Shown here piece by piece: positions 51,739-59,327 of a stretch of 64,000 bases of DNA. The number at the start of each line of letters is the position of its first letter. Positions within the stretch are counted from its first letter, which is position 1. The notes under the pieces are model-generated. The model did no database searches and was not told where the DNA came from. It saw nothing but the letters and a program-made list of their open reading frames with translations. A program made the position numbers and the translations under genes. This stretch comes from Castellaniella denitrificans (GTDB taxonomy: Bacteria; Pseudomonadota; Gammaproteobacteria; Burkholderiales; Burkholderiaceae_B), in assembly GCF_042653765.1 (NCBI RefSeq), contig NZ_JBHSEZ010000004.1, forward strand, positions 62,001-126,000. Reading direction: 5' to 3'.

Positions 51739-52038
51739 ATGACTGGTAAATCCTGGCGCGCGCCCGCGCTTGTCGCCCCACCTGGAAGCATCCAGGCCAC
51801 CACCACCCAAGAAACCCCGTTCTGCCTGGCCGATGCCAGCGGCTACTCGCTGTTCGCCGTGCGCGAGGGCGTGCGCGCCGATACCGCGCTGGCCCAGGCC
51901 GCCAGCATGCTGCGCACGGCCCATGGCCTGCTGGTCAATTCCAGCGAGATGGGCGACGACGACCAGTATGCCGCCGGCCTGTTCCTGCTCGAGGGCGCCA
52001 GCGCCCTGATCGATTCCATCAACGGGGGCCAGCCATGA
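51739..52038 (+). CDS. DUF3077-like protein, first gene of the antirepressor operon
   Basis: A 99-residue protein with the pattern FCLADASGYSLFAVREGVRADTALAQAA, then helices ending in LEGASALIDSIN, similar to the DUF3077 family of small phage proteins. It is paralogous to the product at 58991-59248. Its AAAGGAG ribosome-binding site (51725-51731) is the target of the C4-like hairpin, so it occupies the place of icd in the P1 c4-icd-ant operon. The ATG at 51739 is preferred. It overlaps ant by 4 bp. Confidence 0.75.
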   Translation: MTGKSWRAPALVAPPGSIQATTTQETPFCLADASGYSLFAVREGVRADTALAQAASMLRTAHGLLVNSSEMGDDDQYAAGLFLLEGASALIDSINGGQP

Positions 52039-52949
52039 ACAGCCTGATCCCCTTTGATTTCGATCAGCACCCCGTGCGCGCCGTGGCCGGTGATGACGGC
52101 AGCGCCTGGTTCGTCGGTCGTGACGTGGCCGAGGCCCTGGGGTATGCCGACACCGTCAATGCCATCAAGCAACACTGCAGGGGGGTGGCGAAACACCACC
52201 CCCTTCCGACCGCCGGCGGCATCCAGGACGTCCGTCTGATCTCCGAGCCGGATCTGTACCGCCTGGTGGTGGGCAGTCGTCTGCCCGCCGCTGAACGGTT
52301 CGAGCGCTGGGTGTTCGAGGACGTCCTGCCCACCATCCGGCGCACCGGCAGCTACTTCGCCCAGCCGGCCGCCGCCGACATGCGCGGCGTGAACACCGCC
52401 TTCTGGCTGATCCCGCCCGCCGTGCGCGCGGCACGCAGCCTGGGCCTGCAGCGTGAAGCCGCCATCGTCGCGGCAAACCGTACCGTCGCCAGCCTGACCG
52501 GCGTGGACGCCATGGCGCTGCTGGGCATCGAGGCCCCGGCGCCCGAGGCGCTGGCCGCGCCCCGGCCCGAGGCCGAGTTCCTGCTGGCCTGGCAGCACGG
52601 CGCCGTGGTGCTGGCCGACGACGCCGACCCGCTGCCCTTCGTGCCCTGCACCGGGCGGCAACTGCACACGGCCTATCTGCTGTGGTTTCGCCGTGAAAAG
52701 CGCCAGGGCTGGCCCCAGGCTGAAACGCAGTTCGTGGGCTTCGTCGGCCGTCAGCCTGGCTGGGTGGCGGGCCGCCCGCAGCAGACCTACCGCGACCGCG
52801 CCCACGCCCAGCGCCTGGCCCGCAAGATGGTCATCCCCGCCAACCTCATGCCGCCCATGAGCCAGACCCGCACGGAATGGCTCACCGAGGGCTATTTCAA
52901 CTTCCAGGCCGCGCTGGGCGCGGCGCAATCCACCGGAGACCAGGAATGA
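52035..52949 (+). CDS. ant: BRO-N antirepressor with a primase-like C-terminal domain
   Basis: A 304-residue protein. Residues 1-110 form a BRO-N/Ant DNA-binding domain (GSAWFVGRDVAEALGYADT; LISEPDLYRLVVGSRLPAAE; WVFEDVLPTIRRTGSYF). A middle helical part precedes residues 199-297 with PFVPCTGRQLHT, ETQFVGFVGRQPGWVAGRP, RKMVIP and WLTEGYFNFQAALG. The last part lines up with residues 712-822 of the prophage's primase-helicase. It probably inactivates the repressor when the C4-like control is lifted. The shared domain suggests a link to replication (inference). Confidence 0.88.
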   Translation: MNSLIPFDFDQHPVRAVAGDDGSAWFVGRDVAEALGYADTVNAIKQHCRGVAKHHPLPTAGGIQDVRLISEPDLYRLVVGSRLPAAERFERWVFEDVLPTIRRTGSYFAQPAAADMRGVNTAFWLIPPAVRAARSLGLQREAAIVAANRTVASLTGVDAMALLGIEAPAPEALAAPRPEAEFLLAWQHGAVVLADDADPLPFVPCTGRQLHTAYLLWFRREKRQGWPQAETQFVGFVGRQPGWVAGRPQQTYRDRAHAQRLARKMVIPANLMPPMSQTRTEWLTEGYFNFQAALGAAQSTGDQE

Positions 52950-53569
52950 ACCACGACGACATCTCTTACGCGCTGGCAAAGCAGCTTGGCAGCGCCTATG
53001 CCATCGAAAGCAACTACGGCGCCATCGAACTGGACGATGAACTGCGCCAGGCCATTGACGCCGCTGTGCGGCCGATCCTGCAGGCCCGTTTGGCCGCCGC
53101 CGGGAAACAGCCGGATTTCGCCGAATGGTTCGAGAAACAGCAGGGCGTCTCCCTTCTTGATGCCTATGTTGGCAAGAGGATCACGCCCGCGCTGACCAGG
53201 GAAATCATGACCCACGTCGAGAGCTATTGGTCATCCCTTCGGGCGCAAGCAGATCCATGCTCGCTGCCCGTTCCCGCTGTCTTTGATGTCCTGAACGAAC
53301 GCACCCGGCAGGTCGAGGCCGAGGGGTGGACGTCGGAGCACGATGACGAACATGTGGGCGGTGAAATGGCAGTTGCAGCGGCCTGCTACGCCATGCACGG
53401 CACCAATCGTTCGGGCCGACTGTACGCCATTAAAACGCTTTGGCCGTGGGATCAGTCGTGGTGGAAGCCAGCCGGACACCGTCGCAACCTGATCAAGGCG
53501 GCCGCTCTGATTCTCGCCGAAATTGATCGCCTGGATCGCGCGGTCGCACGCCAGGGTGGCCCGCTATGA
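52946..53569 (+). CDS. Conserved phage protein with an RRQVEAEGW-type helical domain
   Basis: A 207-residue protein. The N-terminal half has no known motif. The C-terminal half has VLNERTRQVEAEGWTSEHDD, GEMAVAAACYAM, WPWDQSWWKP and LIKAAALILAEIDRLDRA, a pattern shared by many phage proteins of unknown function. The paired acidic helices (E-x-x-x-D, E-x-x-D) recall all-alpha NTP pyrophosphatases of the MazG type, which is a guess. It overlaps ant and the ASCH gene by 4 bp each. Confidence 0.7.
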   Translation: MNHDDISYALAKQLGSAYAIESNYGAIELDDELRQAIDAAVRPILQARLAAAGKQPDFAEWFEKQQGVSLLDAYVGKRITPALTREIMTHVESYWSSLRAQADPCSLPVPAVFDVLNERTRQVEAEGWTSEHDDEHVGGEMAVAAACYAMHGTNRSGRLYAIKTLWPWDQSWWKPAGHRRNLIKAAALILAEIDRLDRAVARQGGPL

Positions 53570-53934
53570 AGGTCTTGTCCATTCGCCAGCCCTGGGCTTG
53601 GCTCATCGTCAACGGCCACAAGCCCGTCGAGAACCGTGACTGGCCTACGCACCAGCGTGGCCCGATTCTGATCCACGCATCCAAGGGCATGACACGCGAT
53701 GAGTACGATGGGTGCCAGGATCTGGCCCGATCTCTCGGCATCGCCATTCCAGCATTCGACGCGTTGGAGCGCGGTGGCATCGTCGGTCAGGCCGTGATCA
53801 CCGGGTGTGTCACGGATCACGCATCCCCATGGTTCTTTGGTAGGTATGGGTTCGTGCTGGCTGACGCCAGGCCTCTGCCGTTTCGGCCGCTGCGCGGGCG
53901 GCTCGGGTTCTTCGAGGCCGACTATGCAGATTGA
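53566..53934 (+). CDS. ASCH domain protein
   Basis: A 122-residue protein with the ASCH (PUA-like) fold. It has the start MKVLSIRQPWAWLIVNGHKPVENRDWPT, the beta core GPILIHASKGMT, and GGIVGQAVITGCV toward the end. ASCH domains bind RNA or modified nucleotides; phage copies usually have no assigned role. It follows the WPWD-type gene with a 4-bp overlap and overlaps the ParB-methyltransferase start by 11 bp. Confidence 0.88.
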   Translation: MKVLSIRQPWAWLIVNGHKPVENRDWPTHQRGPILIHASKGMTRDEYDGCQDLARSLGIAIPAFDALERGGIVGQAVITGCVTDHASPWFFGRYGFVLADARPLPFRPLRGRLGFFEADYAD

Positions 53935-55300
53935 AAGCCTGCCCATCGACCGGCTTGTCCCGTATGCGCGCAACAGCCGCACGCACAGCGATGCGCAGGT
54001 GGCCCAGATCGTGGCGTCGATCCGGGAGTTCGGTTTCACGAACCCGATCCTGATTGACGCCGAGGGCGGCGTCATTGCGGGCCACGGCCGCATCCTGGCC
54101 GCCACCCGGCTGGGCATGGCCGAAGTGCCGTGCCTGCGCCTGGGCCACCTGACAGACGCCCAGAAACGCGCCTACGTGATCGCCGATAACAAGCTGGCGC
54201 TGAACGCGGGCTGGGACGAGGCGATGCTCGCCGCCGAGTTGCGGGATCTGGCGGACATGGACTACGACCTGGGCCTGACTGGTTTCGCCGACGATGAGAT
54301 CAAGGTGTTGCTGGCTGAACTGGATGCTGCGCCCACGGGCGCCACCGACCCCGATGCCGCACCGCCGAAGCCCGACGTTCCGGTGAGCCGCCCAGGCGAC
54401 GTCTGGACGCTGGGCCGCCACCGCGTCATGTGCGGCTCGAGCACCGACCCGAAGGCCTGGGCCAGGCTCATGCGCGATGATCGCGCCGATATCTGCGTGA
54501 CTGATCCACCGTACAACGTGGCCTACGAGGGCAAGACGAAGGATCGCCTGACGATCCAGAACGATTCCATGTCGGCTGGCGACTTCCGCCAGTTCCTGCT
54601 CGATTTCTACCGAGCCGTGTTCGACGTCATGGTGCCGGGCGCCCCAATCTATGTCTACCACGCCGATACCGAGGGCCTGAATTTCCGCAGCGCCTTTATC
54701 GAAGCCGGGTTCAAGCTGTCGGGGTGCCTGATCTGGCGCAAGAACACCATGGTGCTGGGCCGGTCGGATTACCAGTGGATGCATGAGCCGATTCTGTACG
54801 GCTGGAAGCCCGGCGCCGCGCACCGTTGGTATGGCGGGCGCAAGCTCACCACCATCCTCGAGCACGGCGAAGGTGGCGCGGTTCGACGTCTGGACGATGG
54901 CCGCTGGGCCGTCCAGGCGGGCGATGACCTGCTGATCGTCGACCCCAGCGCCACGCTCGAGCAGCACCTCGGATCTGTCATCTATCACGACAAGCCCGCG
55001 CGCAATGGCGAGCACCCGACCATGAAGCCCGTCAGCCTGATCGAGCGCAACCTGCGCGCGTCATCGCGGGCCGGTGACATCGTCATCGACGGCTTCGGCG
55101 GATCTGGCAGCACCCTCATGGCGGCGGATCGCCTCGGCCAGTCAGCCCGGCTGATGGAGCTTGACGGCGGGTACGTCGACGTGATCGTGCGCCGCTGGCA
55201 GGACTATAGCGGGGGGGGGGGCGCGCCTGGAGGGGGATGGGGCCTCTTTCAACGAAATCATGGCGGCCCGCGCCGCCGAGATGGTGTAGGGCTGCACTGA
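53924..55300 (+). CDS. ParB-nuclease-domain DNA methyltransferase (frame shifted by an 11-G tract)
   Basis: A protein of 458 residues as read. Residues 1-95 form a ParB-like domain (IDRLVPYARNSRTHSDAQVAQ; GVIAGHGRILAATRLG; RAYVIADNKLALNAGW). From about 165 comes an N4/N6 amino-methyltransferase with ICVTDPPYNVAYEG (motif IV DPPY) and IDGFGGSGSTLMAADRLG (motif I). Near the end, 11 G residues (55211-55221) shift the frame. With 10 G the tail becomes ARLEGDGASFNEIMAARAAE and stops at 55287-55289, which looks like the family's normal C-terminus. As read the tail is GAPGGGWGLFQRNHG. The catalytic core is unaffected. It probably modifies phage DNA. Confidence 0.88.
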   Translation: MQIESLPIDRLVPYARNSRTHSDAQVAQIVASIREFGFTNPILIDAEGGVIAGHGRILAATRLGMAEVPCLRLGHLTDAQKRAYVIADNKLALNAGWDEAMLAAELRDLADMDYDLGLTGFADDEIKVLLAELDAAPTGATDPDAAPPKPDVPVSRPGDVWTLGRHRVMCGSSTDPKAWARLMRDDRADICVTDPPYNVAYEGKTKDRLTIQNDSMSAGDFRQFLLDFYRAVFDVMVPGAPIYVYHADTEGLNFRSAFIEAGFKLSGCLIWRKNTMVLGRSDYQWMHEPILYGWKPGAAHRWYGGRKLTTILEHGEGGAVRRLDDGRWAVQAGDDLLIVDPSATLEQHLGSVIYHDKPARNGEHPTMKPVSLIERNLRASSRAGDIVIDGFGGSGSTLMAADRLGQSARLMELDGGYVDVIVRRWQDYSGGGGAPGGGWGLFQRNHGGPRRRDGVGLH

Positions 55301-57441
55301 TGGCGACCTTATCCGACCTGCAAACCGAGCGCGAAAAACTGCGGGCGCTGGAGGCGAAAGCCACATATGACGCCGCGCTGGCTGACACGGCCAGCCACAA
55401 GGATGTCGTGGCGGCCGCCGCCGCGATGCGCGCCGCACTGAACACGGCGATGCGCGGCATACCGCGCGTGCTGGCGATGGCCATCGACGGTGAAACCGAC
55501 GAGACCCGCGTCCACTATCTGCTGTCGGATGCCATCCACACCGCGCTCACCGGCATCGGCGTCGACGTTGAGCAGGCCTGCACGGCGTTGCCCCCAGCCG
55601 GTGAGCAGTTCAAGCGTGGCGCGCAACCGCGCGATCTACTGACGGTCAGCCAGTGGGCCGACCGCCACCGCTGGCTGCGCTCTGGCACGAATGCGCCGGG
55701 CCGCTGGAACACGGCGCTTACGCCGTACCTGCGCGAGATCATGGATGCGCTCTCCGAGCACAGCCCGGTGCGCTCCGTCGTGTTCAAGAAATCGTCGGGT
55801 GTGGGCGGCTCCGAGGTCATGATGAACTGGGTGGGTTACGTCATGCACCACCTGCAGAACAAAGACATGCTGGTGGTTATGCCCACGCTGGAACTGCGCG
55901 ACAGATCCTTCAACCCGCGCATGGCGAAAATGGTGGAAGAGACCGAAGCGCTGGCGGGCCTGATCTCGCGCTCGGCGCGCGACAAGACGAACCGGGCCGA
56001 CGTGGTCGAATACGGCGCCCACGCCCGCATCATCCGCAGCGGCGCGAACAGCCCGGATTCCCTGCGTTCCGATCACCTACCTTACGTCATCACCGATGAG
56101 GTCAGCGCCTTCCCCTGGGACGTCGGCGGCGAGGGCGACCCGATGACGCTGATCGAAAACCGGCAGCGCACATACAGCCGCGCGAAGTCGTATTTCATCA
56201 GCACGCCCACGGTCGCCGGGCGCTGCCGCATCAGCCTGCTGTATTCCCGCAGCGACCAGCGCCGCTACCATGTGCCGTGCCCGTCCTGCCACACGCTGCA
56301 GCACCTGGAGTTCGACCGCACGGGCGTCGCCGATCACGGCCTGAAATGGCGTACTGCGCCGCCCGTCGACGAAGAAACCGGCGAGGTTCTACGCCCGCGC
56401 GTGCTGTCGGCCTGGTACGTCTGCAAGAATTGCCACGCCGAGATCCCCGAGTCCAGCAAGACCGACATGCTGTCGCACGGCAAGTGGATACCAGCCCGGC
56501 CCAGCATCAAGCGCACCCGCGGCTACCACATCAATGCGCTGTACGCGCCCGTTGGCCTGGGCGTGTCCTGGCGCGACATCGCCCAGAAGTGGCTGGATTG
56601 CCAGGGCGACACGTCCGAGATGAAGGCCTTTGTGAACACCTATCTGGGCGAGGCCTGGGCCGAGCAGGGCGACAGCATCGAGGATCTCTCGCTGATCTCC
56701 CGCCTGGAGGATTACGACCCGATGGCGCTGCCGTTTCGGCTCATCACTGCCGGCGTGGACGTCCAGAAAAATCGCCTCGAGGTCAGTTACGTCGGCTGGG
56801 GCGAGAAAGAGGAAGCCTGGCTGATCGACCATGTGATTCTGCCGGGAGACACGGCCCAGCCGGAAGTATGGACGGCGCTCGGCGAGTCGCTGGTCGAGCA
56901 CAGGGTGCGCCAGGCCGTGGTGGACTCTGGCTACAACACCAGCATGGTGTACCAGTTCTGCGCCACGCGCCGCTGGGCTGTTCCCGGCAAGGGCCTGGCG
57001 GGCACGGCTCGCCCGCTGGTCGAGGATGAAAAGCGCCGCATCGCGCGCCTGCGCCGCCGGGTCAAGCACCAGCACGCCGTCGAGCCTATTGGCGTTGACC
57101 AGGGCAAGGCCTTGATTTACGCGCGCCTCAAGATGGACAAGATCGGCCCAGGCTACATCCATTTTCCCCGCGAGTCCGCGTTCGACGATGAGTATTTCGC
57201 GCAGCTTGGCGCCGAGAAACTTGTCACGAAGGTGCGCGGCACCCGGCCTTTTCAGGAATGGGTGCAGATCCGTGCCAGGAATGAGACCCTGGACTGCCTG
57301 GTGTACGCCACGGCCGCGATGCGGCTGTCCCGCGTGAACCTGGATCAGCCGCCACCCCCACCACCAGATCCCAACCATACGGCAGCGCCTGCGCCAGCGC
57401 GGCGCCGCCGCGCCGTCAGCCGCGCGCTGTCACCCCGATAA
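55300..57441 (+). CDS. Terminase large subunit, lambda gpA family, with extra N-terminal domain
   Basis: A 713-residue DNA-packaging ATPase/nuclease. From about residue 110 it follows the gpA family: LLTVSQWADRHRWL, the modified Walker A KKSSGVGGSEVMMNW, LRSDHLPYVITDEVSAF (Walker B), the zinc pair PCPSCHTLQHLEF plus CKNCHAEIPE, the nuclease region LITAGVDVQKNRLEVSYVGW and VVDSGYNTSMVY. The first ~108 residues (MATLSDLQTEREKLRALEAK ... HYLLSDAIHTALTGIG) are an added helical domain, perhaps a small-subunit-like part fused on. The ATG at 55300 overlaps the previous stop. The C-terminus is Pro/Arg-rich. Confidence 0.92.
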   Translation: MATLSDLQTEREKLRALEAKATYDAALADTASHKDVVAAAAAMRAALNTAMRGIPRVLAMAIDGETDETRVHYLLSDAIHTALTGIGVDVEQACTALPPAGEQFKRGAQPRDLLTVSQWADRHRWLRSGTNAPGRWNTALTPYLREIMDALSEHSPVRSVVFKKSSGVGGSEVMMNWVGYVMHHLQNKDMLVVMPTLELRDRSFNPRMAKMVEETEALAGLISRSARDKTNRADVVEYGAHARIIRSGANSPDSLRSDHLPYVITDEVSAFPWDVGGEGDPMTLIENRQRTYSRAKSYFISTPTVAGRCRISLLYSRSDQRRYHVPCPSCHTLQHLEFDRTGVADHGLKWRTAPPVDEETGEVLRPRVLSAWYVCKNCHAEIPESSKTDMLSHGKWIPARPSIKRTRGYHINALYAPVGLGVSWRDIAQKWLDCQGDTSEMKAFVNTYLGEAWAEQGDSIEDLSLISRLEDYDPMALPFRLITAGVDVQKNRLEVSYVGWGEKEEAWLIDHVILPGDTAQPEVWTALGESLVEHRVRQAVVDSGYNTSMVYQFCATRRWAVPGKGLAGTARPLVEDEKRRIARLRRRVKHQHAVEPIGVDQGKALIYARLKMDKIGPGYIHFPRESAFDDEYFAQLGAEKLVTKVRGTRPFQEWVQIRARNETLDCLVYATAAMRLSRVNLDQPPPPPPDPNHTAAPAPARRRRAVSRALSPR

Positions 57442-57461
57442 CCCGACCAGAGGACACGACC

Positions 57462-57992
57462 ATGAACAACAAAATCGCAGCCAGCCAGAAGAACACCGTG
57501 CTGGACGATATCGCCGCCGAGATCGGCCTGCGTGCCACGATCCTGCTGGCCGCCTGGTGGGGTGGGCGCAACATCGTTGTGCCCGACACTCGCCCGGAGC
57601 ACAGCGTCATCGCCAAGGTGATCGGCGAAGAGGCCGCCCGTCGGTTGAGCGCCGCCTGGCCGGGCGCCCAGATCTTCGTGCCGCGCCTGACGTGGTTCGA
57701 GGAAATCCGCAAGGCCAGGCAGGTTCACAACCTGCGGGCGCGTGGCCTGGCCTGGCCCGAGATTGCGCAGGTGATGGTGATGACCCGCCGCGAGGTCGAG
57801 GACATGGGCGAGATCGGCCGGTTCGCGGCCGAGGCCGTCGCCCAGGAAAAGACCGGCCGCATCGCCGCACCTCTCTTTGAACTGGAACGCCCACAGGTGC
57901 GCGGTGGGCGTGGCGGCCAGACACCCAAGCGCACAAATCGTCCCGCAAAACCTGGGCAGCAGCCCGCCACTAAATCCGGAGAATCATCATGA
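57462..57992 (+). CDS. Mor-like HTH protein
   Basis: A 176-residue protein. The core IGLRATILLAAWWGGRNIVVP, IAKVIGEEAARRLSAAWPGAQIFVP and IRKARQVHNLRARGLAWPEIAQVM has the layout of the Mor/C transcription-activator family of phage Mu: a dimerisation part followed by a helix-turn-helix (GLAWPEIAQVMVMTRREVEDM). The tail is basic and Gly-rich. It begins the cargo block placed between the terminase and the head genes. It might activate late genes or the block itself; the target is not known. Confidence 0.65.
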   Translation: MNNKIAASQKNTVLDDIAAEIGLRATILLAAWWGGRNIVVPDTRPEHSVIAKVIGEEAARRLSAAWPGAQIFVPRLTWFEEIRKARQVHNLRARGLAWPEIAQVMVMTRREVEDMGEIGRFAAEAVAQEKTGRIAAPLFELERPQVRGGRGGQTPKRTNRPAKPGQQPATKSGESS

Positions 57993-58312
57993 CACTCGCT
58001 CATCAAAACGTGTTGTCGGCCGACGATGTGATGGCCTTGATCCGCGCGGCCGAATCCCGCGCTGCCACCTATGAGGAATTCGCCCGCGATATCGAGGCGG
58101 CTGCGCTGGAGAAATTGCAGCGCCACGATATCGAGGGCCTGATAGACCGGGCTTATATTGAGTTCGATGCCATGCGCAGCGGCACGGGCGATTTCAAGGG
58201 GCAGGTCTGGGATGAGTGCGATGCCTTCAAGGCCCACATGCGACGCTTCGCGTATGCCCGGTATCATGCACTGATCGGCCAGGTGCTGAAATCGAACAAG
58301 GACGGGTCGTGA
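57989..58312 (+). CDS. Hypothetical protein (107 aa)
   Basis: A 107-residue helical protein (VMALIRAAESRAATYEEFARD; LEKLQRHDIEGLIDRAY; FKAHMRRFAYARYHALIGQVL) with no recognised family. It overlaps the Mor-like gene by 4 bp and the next gene by one base (TGATG), so it is co-translated. Ordinary codon use. Confidence 0.65.
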   Translation: MTLAHQNVLSADDVMALIRAAESRAATYEEFARDIEAAALEKLQRHDIEGLIDRAYIEFDAMRSGTGDFKGQVWDECDAFKAHMRRFAYARYHALIGQVLKSNKDGS

Positions 58313-58554
58313 TGGACAACATGATGAAGATTGCGGCGGGGATCTATCTGGTACGCACACAGGCCGGATTTCGCCAGGCGATCAAGGCGGAGTTTTCAGA
58401 CCATTGTGAGGATTGGGTTATGCGAGACGTAGAGGGGTGGCCGACCAGCTATCCTTCCGTCGTCTCCCTGTCGCTGGGTTACAGAGGCTCTTTGTTCGTC
58501 GACTGCAACAGCGTTCATGTCAACGTGATTAGGGCTGCAATATCGGATGCTTAG
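58312..58554 (+). CDS. Hypothetical protein (80 aa)
   Basis: An 80-residue protein (MMKIAAGIYLVRTQAGFRQA; VSLSLGYRGSLFVDCNSVHV) with an alternating beta pattern in its second half. The start lies in the previous stop. Base composition is lower in GC than its neighbours, as for the next few genes, which suggests separately acquired cargo. Confidence 0.6.
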   Translation: MDNMMKIAAGIYLVRTQAGFRQAIKAEFSDHCEDWVMRDVEGWPTSYPSVVSLSLGYRGSLFVDCNSVHVNVIRAAISDA

Positions 58555-58581
58555 CACCGTCAGTCCAGCGCGCCGCCATGG

Positions 58582-58620
58582 GTATTTGAGCGCGATTCCG
58601 GGAAATCCGGCAGGCTTCCT
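58582..58620 (+). repeat. 39-bp direct repeat, copy 1 (upstream of the 58636 gene)
   Basis: Starts GTATTTGAGCG and ends with TCCGGCAGGCTTCCT; identical at 31 of 39 positions to copy 2 at 58923-58961, the last 15 being exact. It ends 15 bp before the ATG at 58636. Probably a shared leader or promoter module of two neighbouring cargo genes. Confidence 0.75.
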
Positions 58621-58635
58621 TTATGAAGGTACAGA

Positions 58636-58914
58636 ATGAGCGACCAAGCAACTGTGGTTTTAATCGGGGGCGACAGGAACGGCGAACACGTGACCGTAGC
58701 GGCGCCTCCAAAGAGTTACATCCGTATGGCCCGCCCGCCATGCGGCGGAATGAACCATGACGTAGATACCTACTCTTTACAAGTGCTCGCCCTTAACGAT
58801 GAGCGAAGGTTTTTCTATGTTCTGGATGGAACGCCGGAGGCTGATGTCATCAACGTGGCGACTGCCCACTGGTATGAGGCTTCTCGAGACTGGATGCCAG
58901 ACTATCCGGAATAG
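58636..58914 (+). CDS. Hypothetical protein (92 aa)
   Basis: A 92-residue protein (VVLIGGDRNGEHVTVAAPPKS; VDTYSLQVLALNDERRFFYVL; ADVINVATAHWYEASRDWM) with a mixed alpha/beta pattern and no known family. The ATG follows repeat copy 1; an AGGTACAGA stretch stands at the ribosome-binding position, so initiation is weak. GC is lower than in the surrounding phage genes. Confidence 0.6.
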   Translation: MSDQATVVLIGGDRNGEHVTVAAPPKSYIRMARPPCGGMNHDVDTYSLQVLALNDERRFFYVLDGTPEADVINVATAHWYEASRDWMPDYPE

Positions 58915-58922
58915 GATCGAGG

Positions 58923-58961
58923 GTATTTAAGCGAAAGTTCAGGATTTCCGGCAGGCTTCCT
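58923..58961 (+). repeat. 39-bp direct repeat, copy 2 (upstream of the 58991 gene)
   Basis: Begins GTATTTAAGCG and ends TCCGGCAGGCTTCCT. It precedes the DUF3077-like gene at 58991, with GGAAGTGG (58980 region) as ribosome-binding site. See copy 1 for the comparison. Confidence 0.75.
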
Positions 58962-58990
58962 CATAGGTAACATATAAAAGGAAGTGGATA

Positions 58991-59248
58991 ATGAATGTTT
59001 CAAATACCCATGAGGTTTCGTTCTTCAACTGCGGCCTGTCGGAGCATCTGCTCTCTGTCCGCCCAGGCGTTTCACAGGATGCGGCTTTGCATTGCGCCGC
59101 CGACGTCCTGGCGACGACGCACAGCCTCTTGCTGGCCGCCGATGAGATTGACAGCGAGGCGGCGCGCGCCGCCGCGATCCTGCTTGTCGAGGTCGCTGGT
59201 GCAGTTCTGAACGCGACTACACGCCCATCCCCGGAACCGACTGACTGA
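58991..59248 (+). CDS. DUF3077-like protein, paralogue of the 51739 product
   Basis: An 85-residue protein. EVSFFNCGLSEHLLSVRPGVSQDAALHCAADVL lines up with the first part of the 51739 product (FCLADASGYSLFAVREGVRADTALAQAASML), and the remaining helices correspond as well. Two DUF3077 members in one prophage, one in the antirepressor operon and one in the cargo block, suggest duplication. Function is unknown. Confidence 0.72.
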   Translation: MNVSNTHEVSFFNCGLSEHLLSVRPGVSQDAALHCAADVLATTHSLLLAADEIDSEAARAAAILLVEVAGAVLNATTRPSPEPTD

Positions 59249-59327
59249 CGCCGCTCGGGTGATGCTATCATCGGTCGGTGAGTTTTTGTAACTGCCACCG
59301 ACCGATGGTCAGAAAAGGGAATCAACG

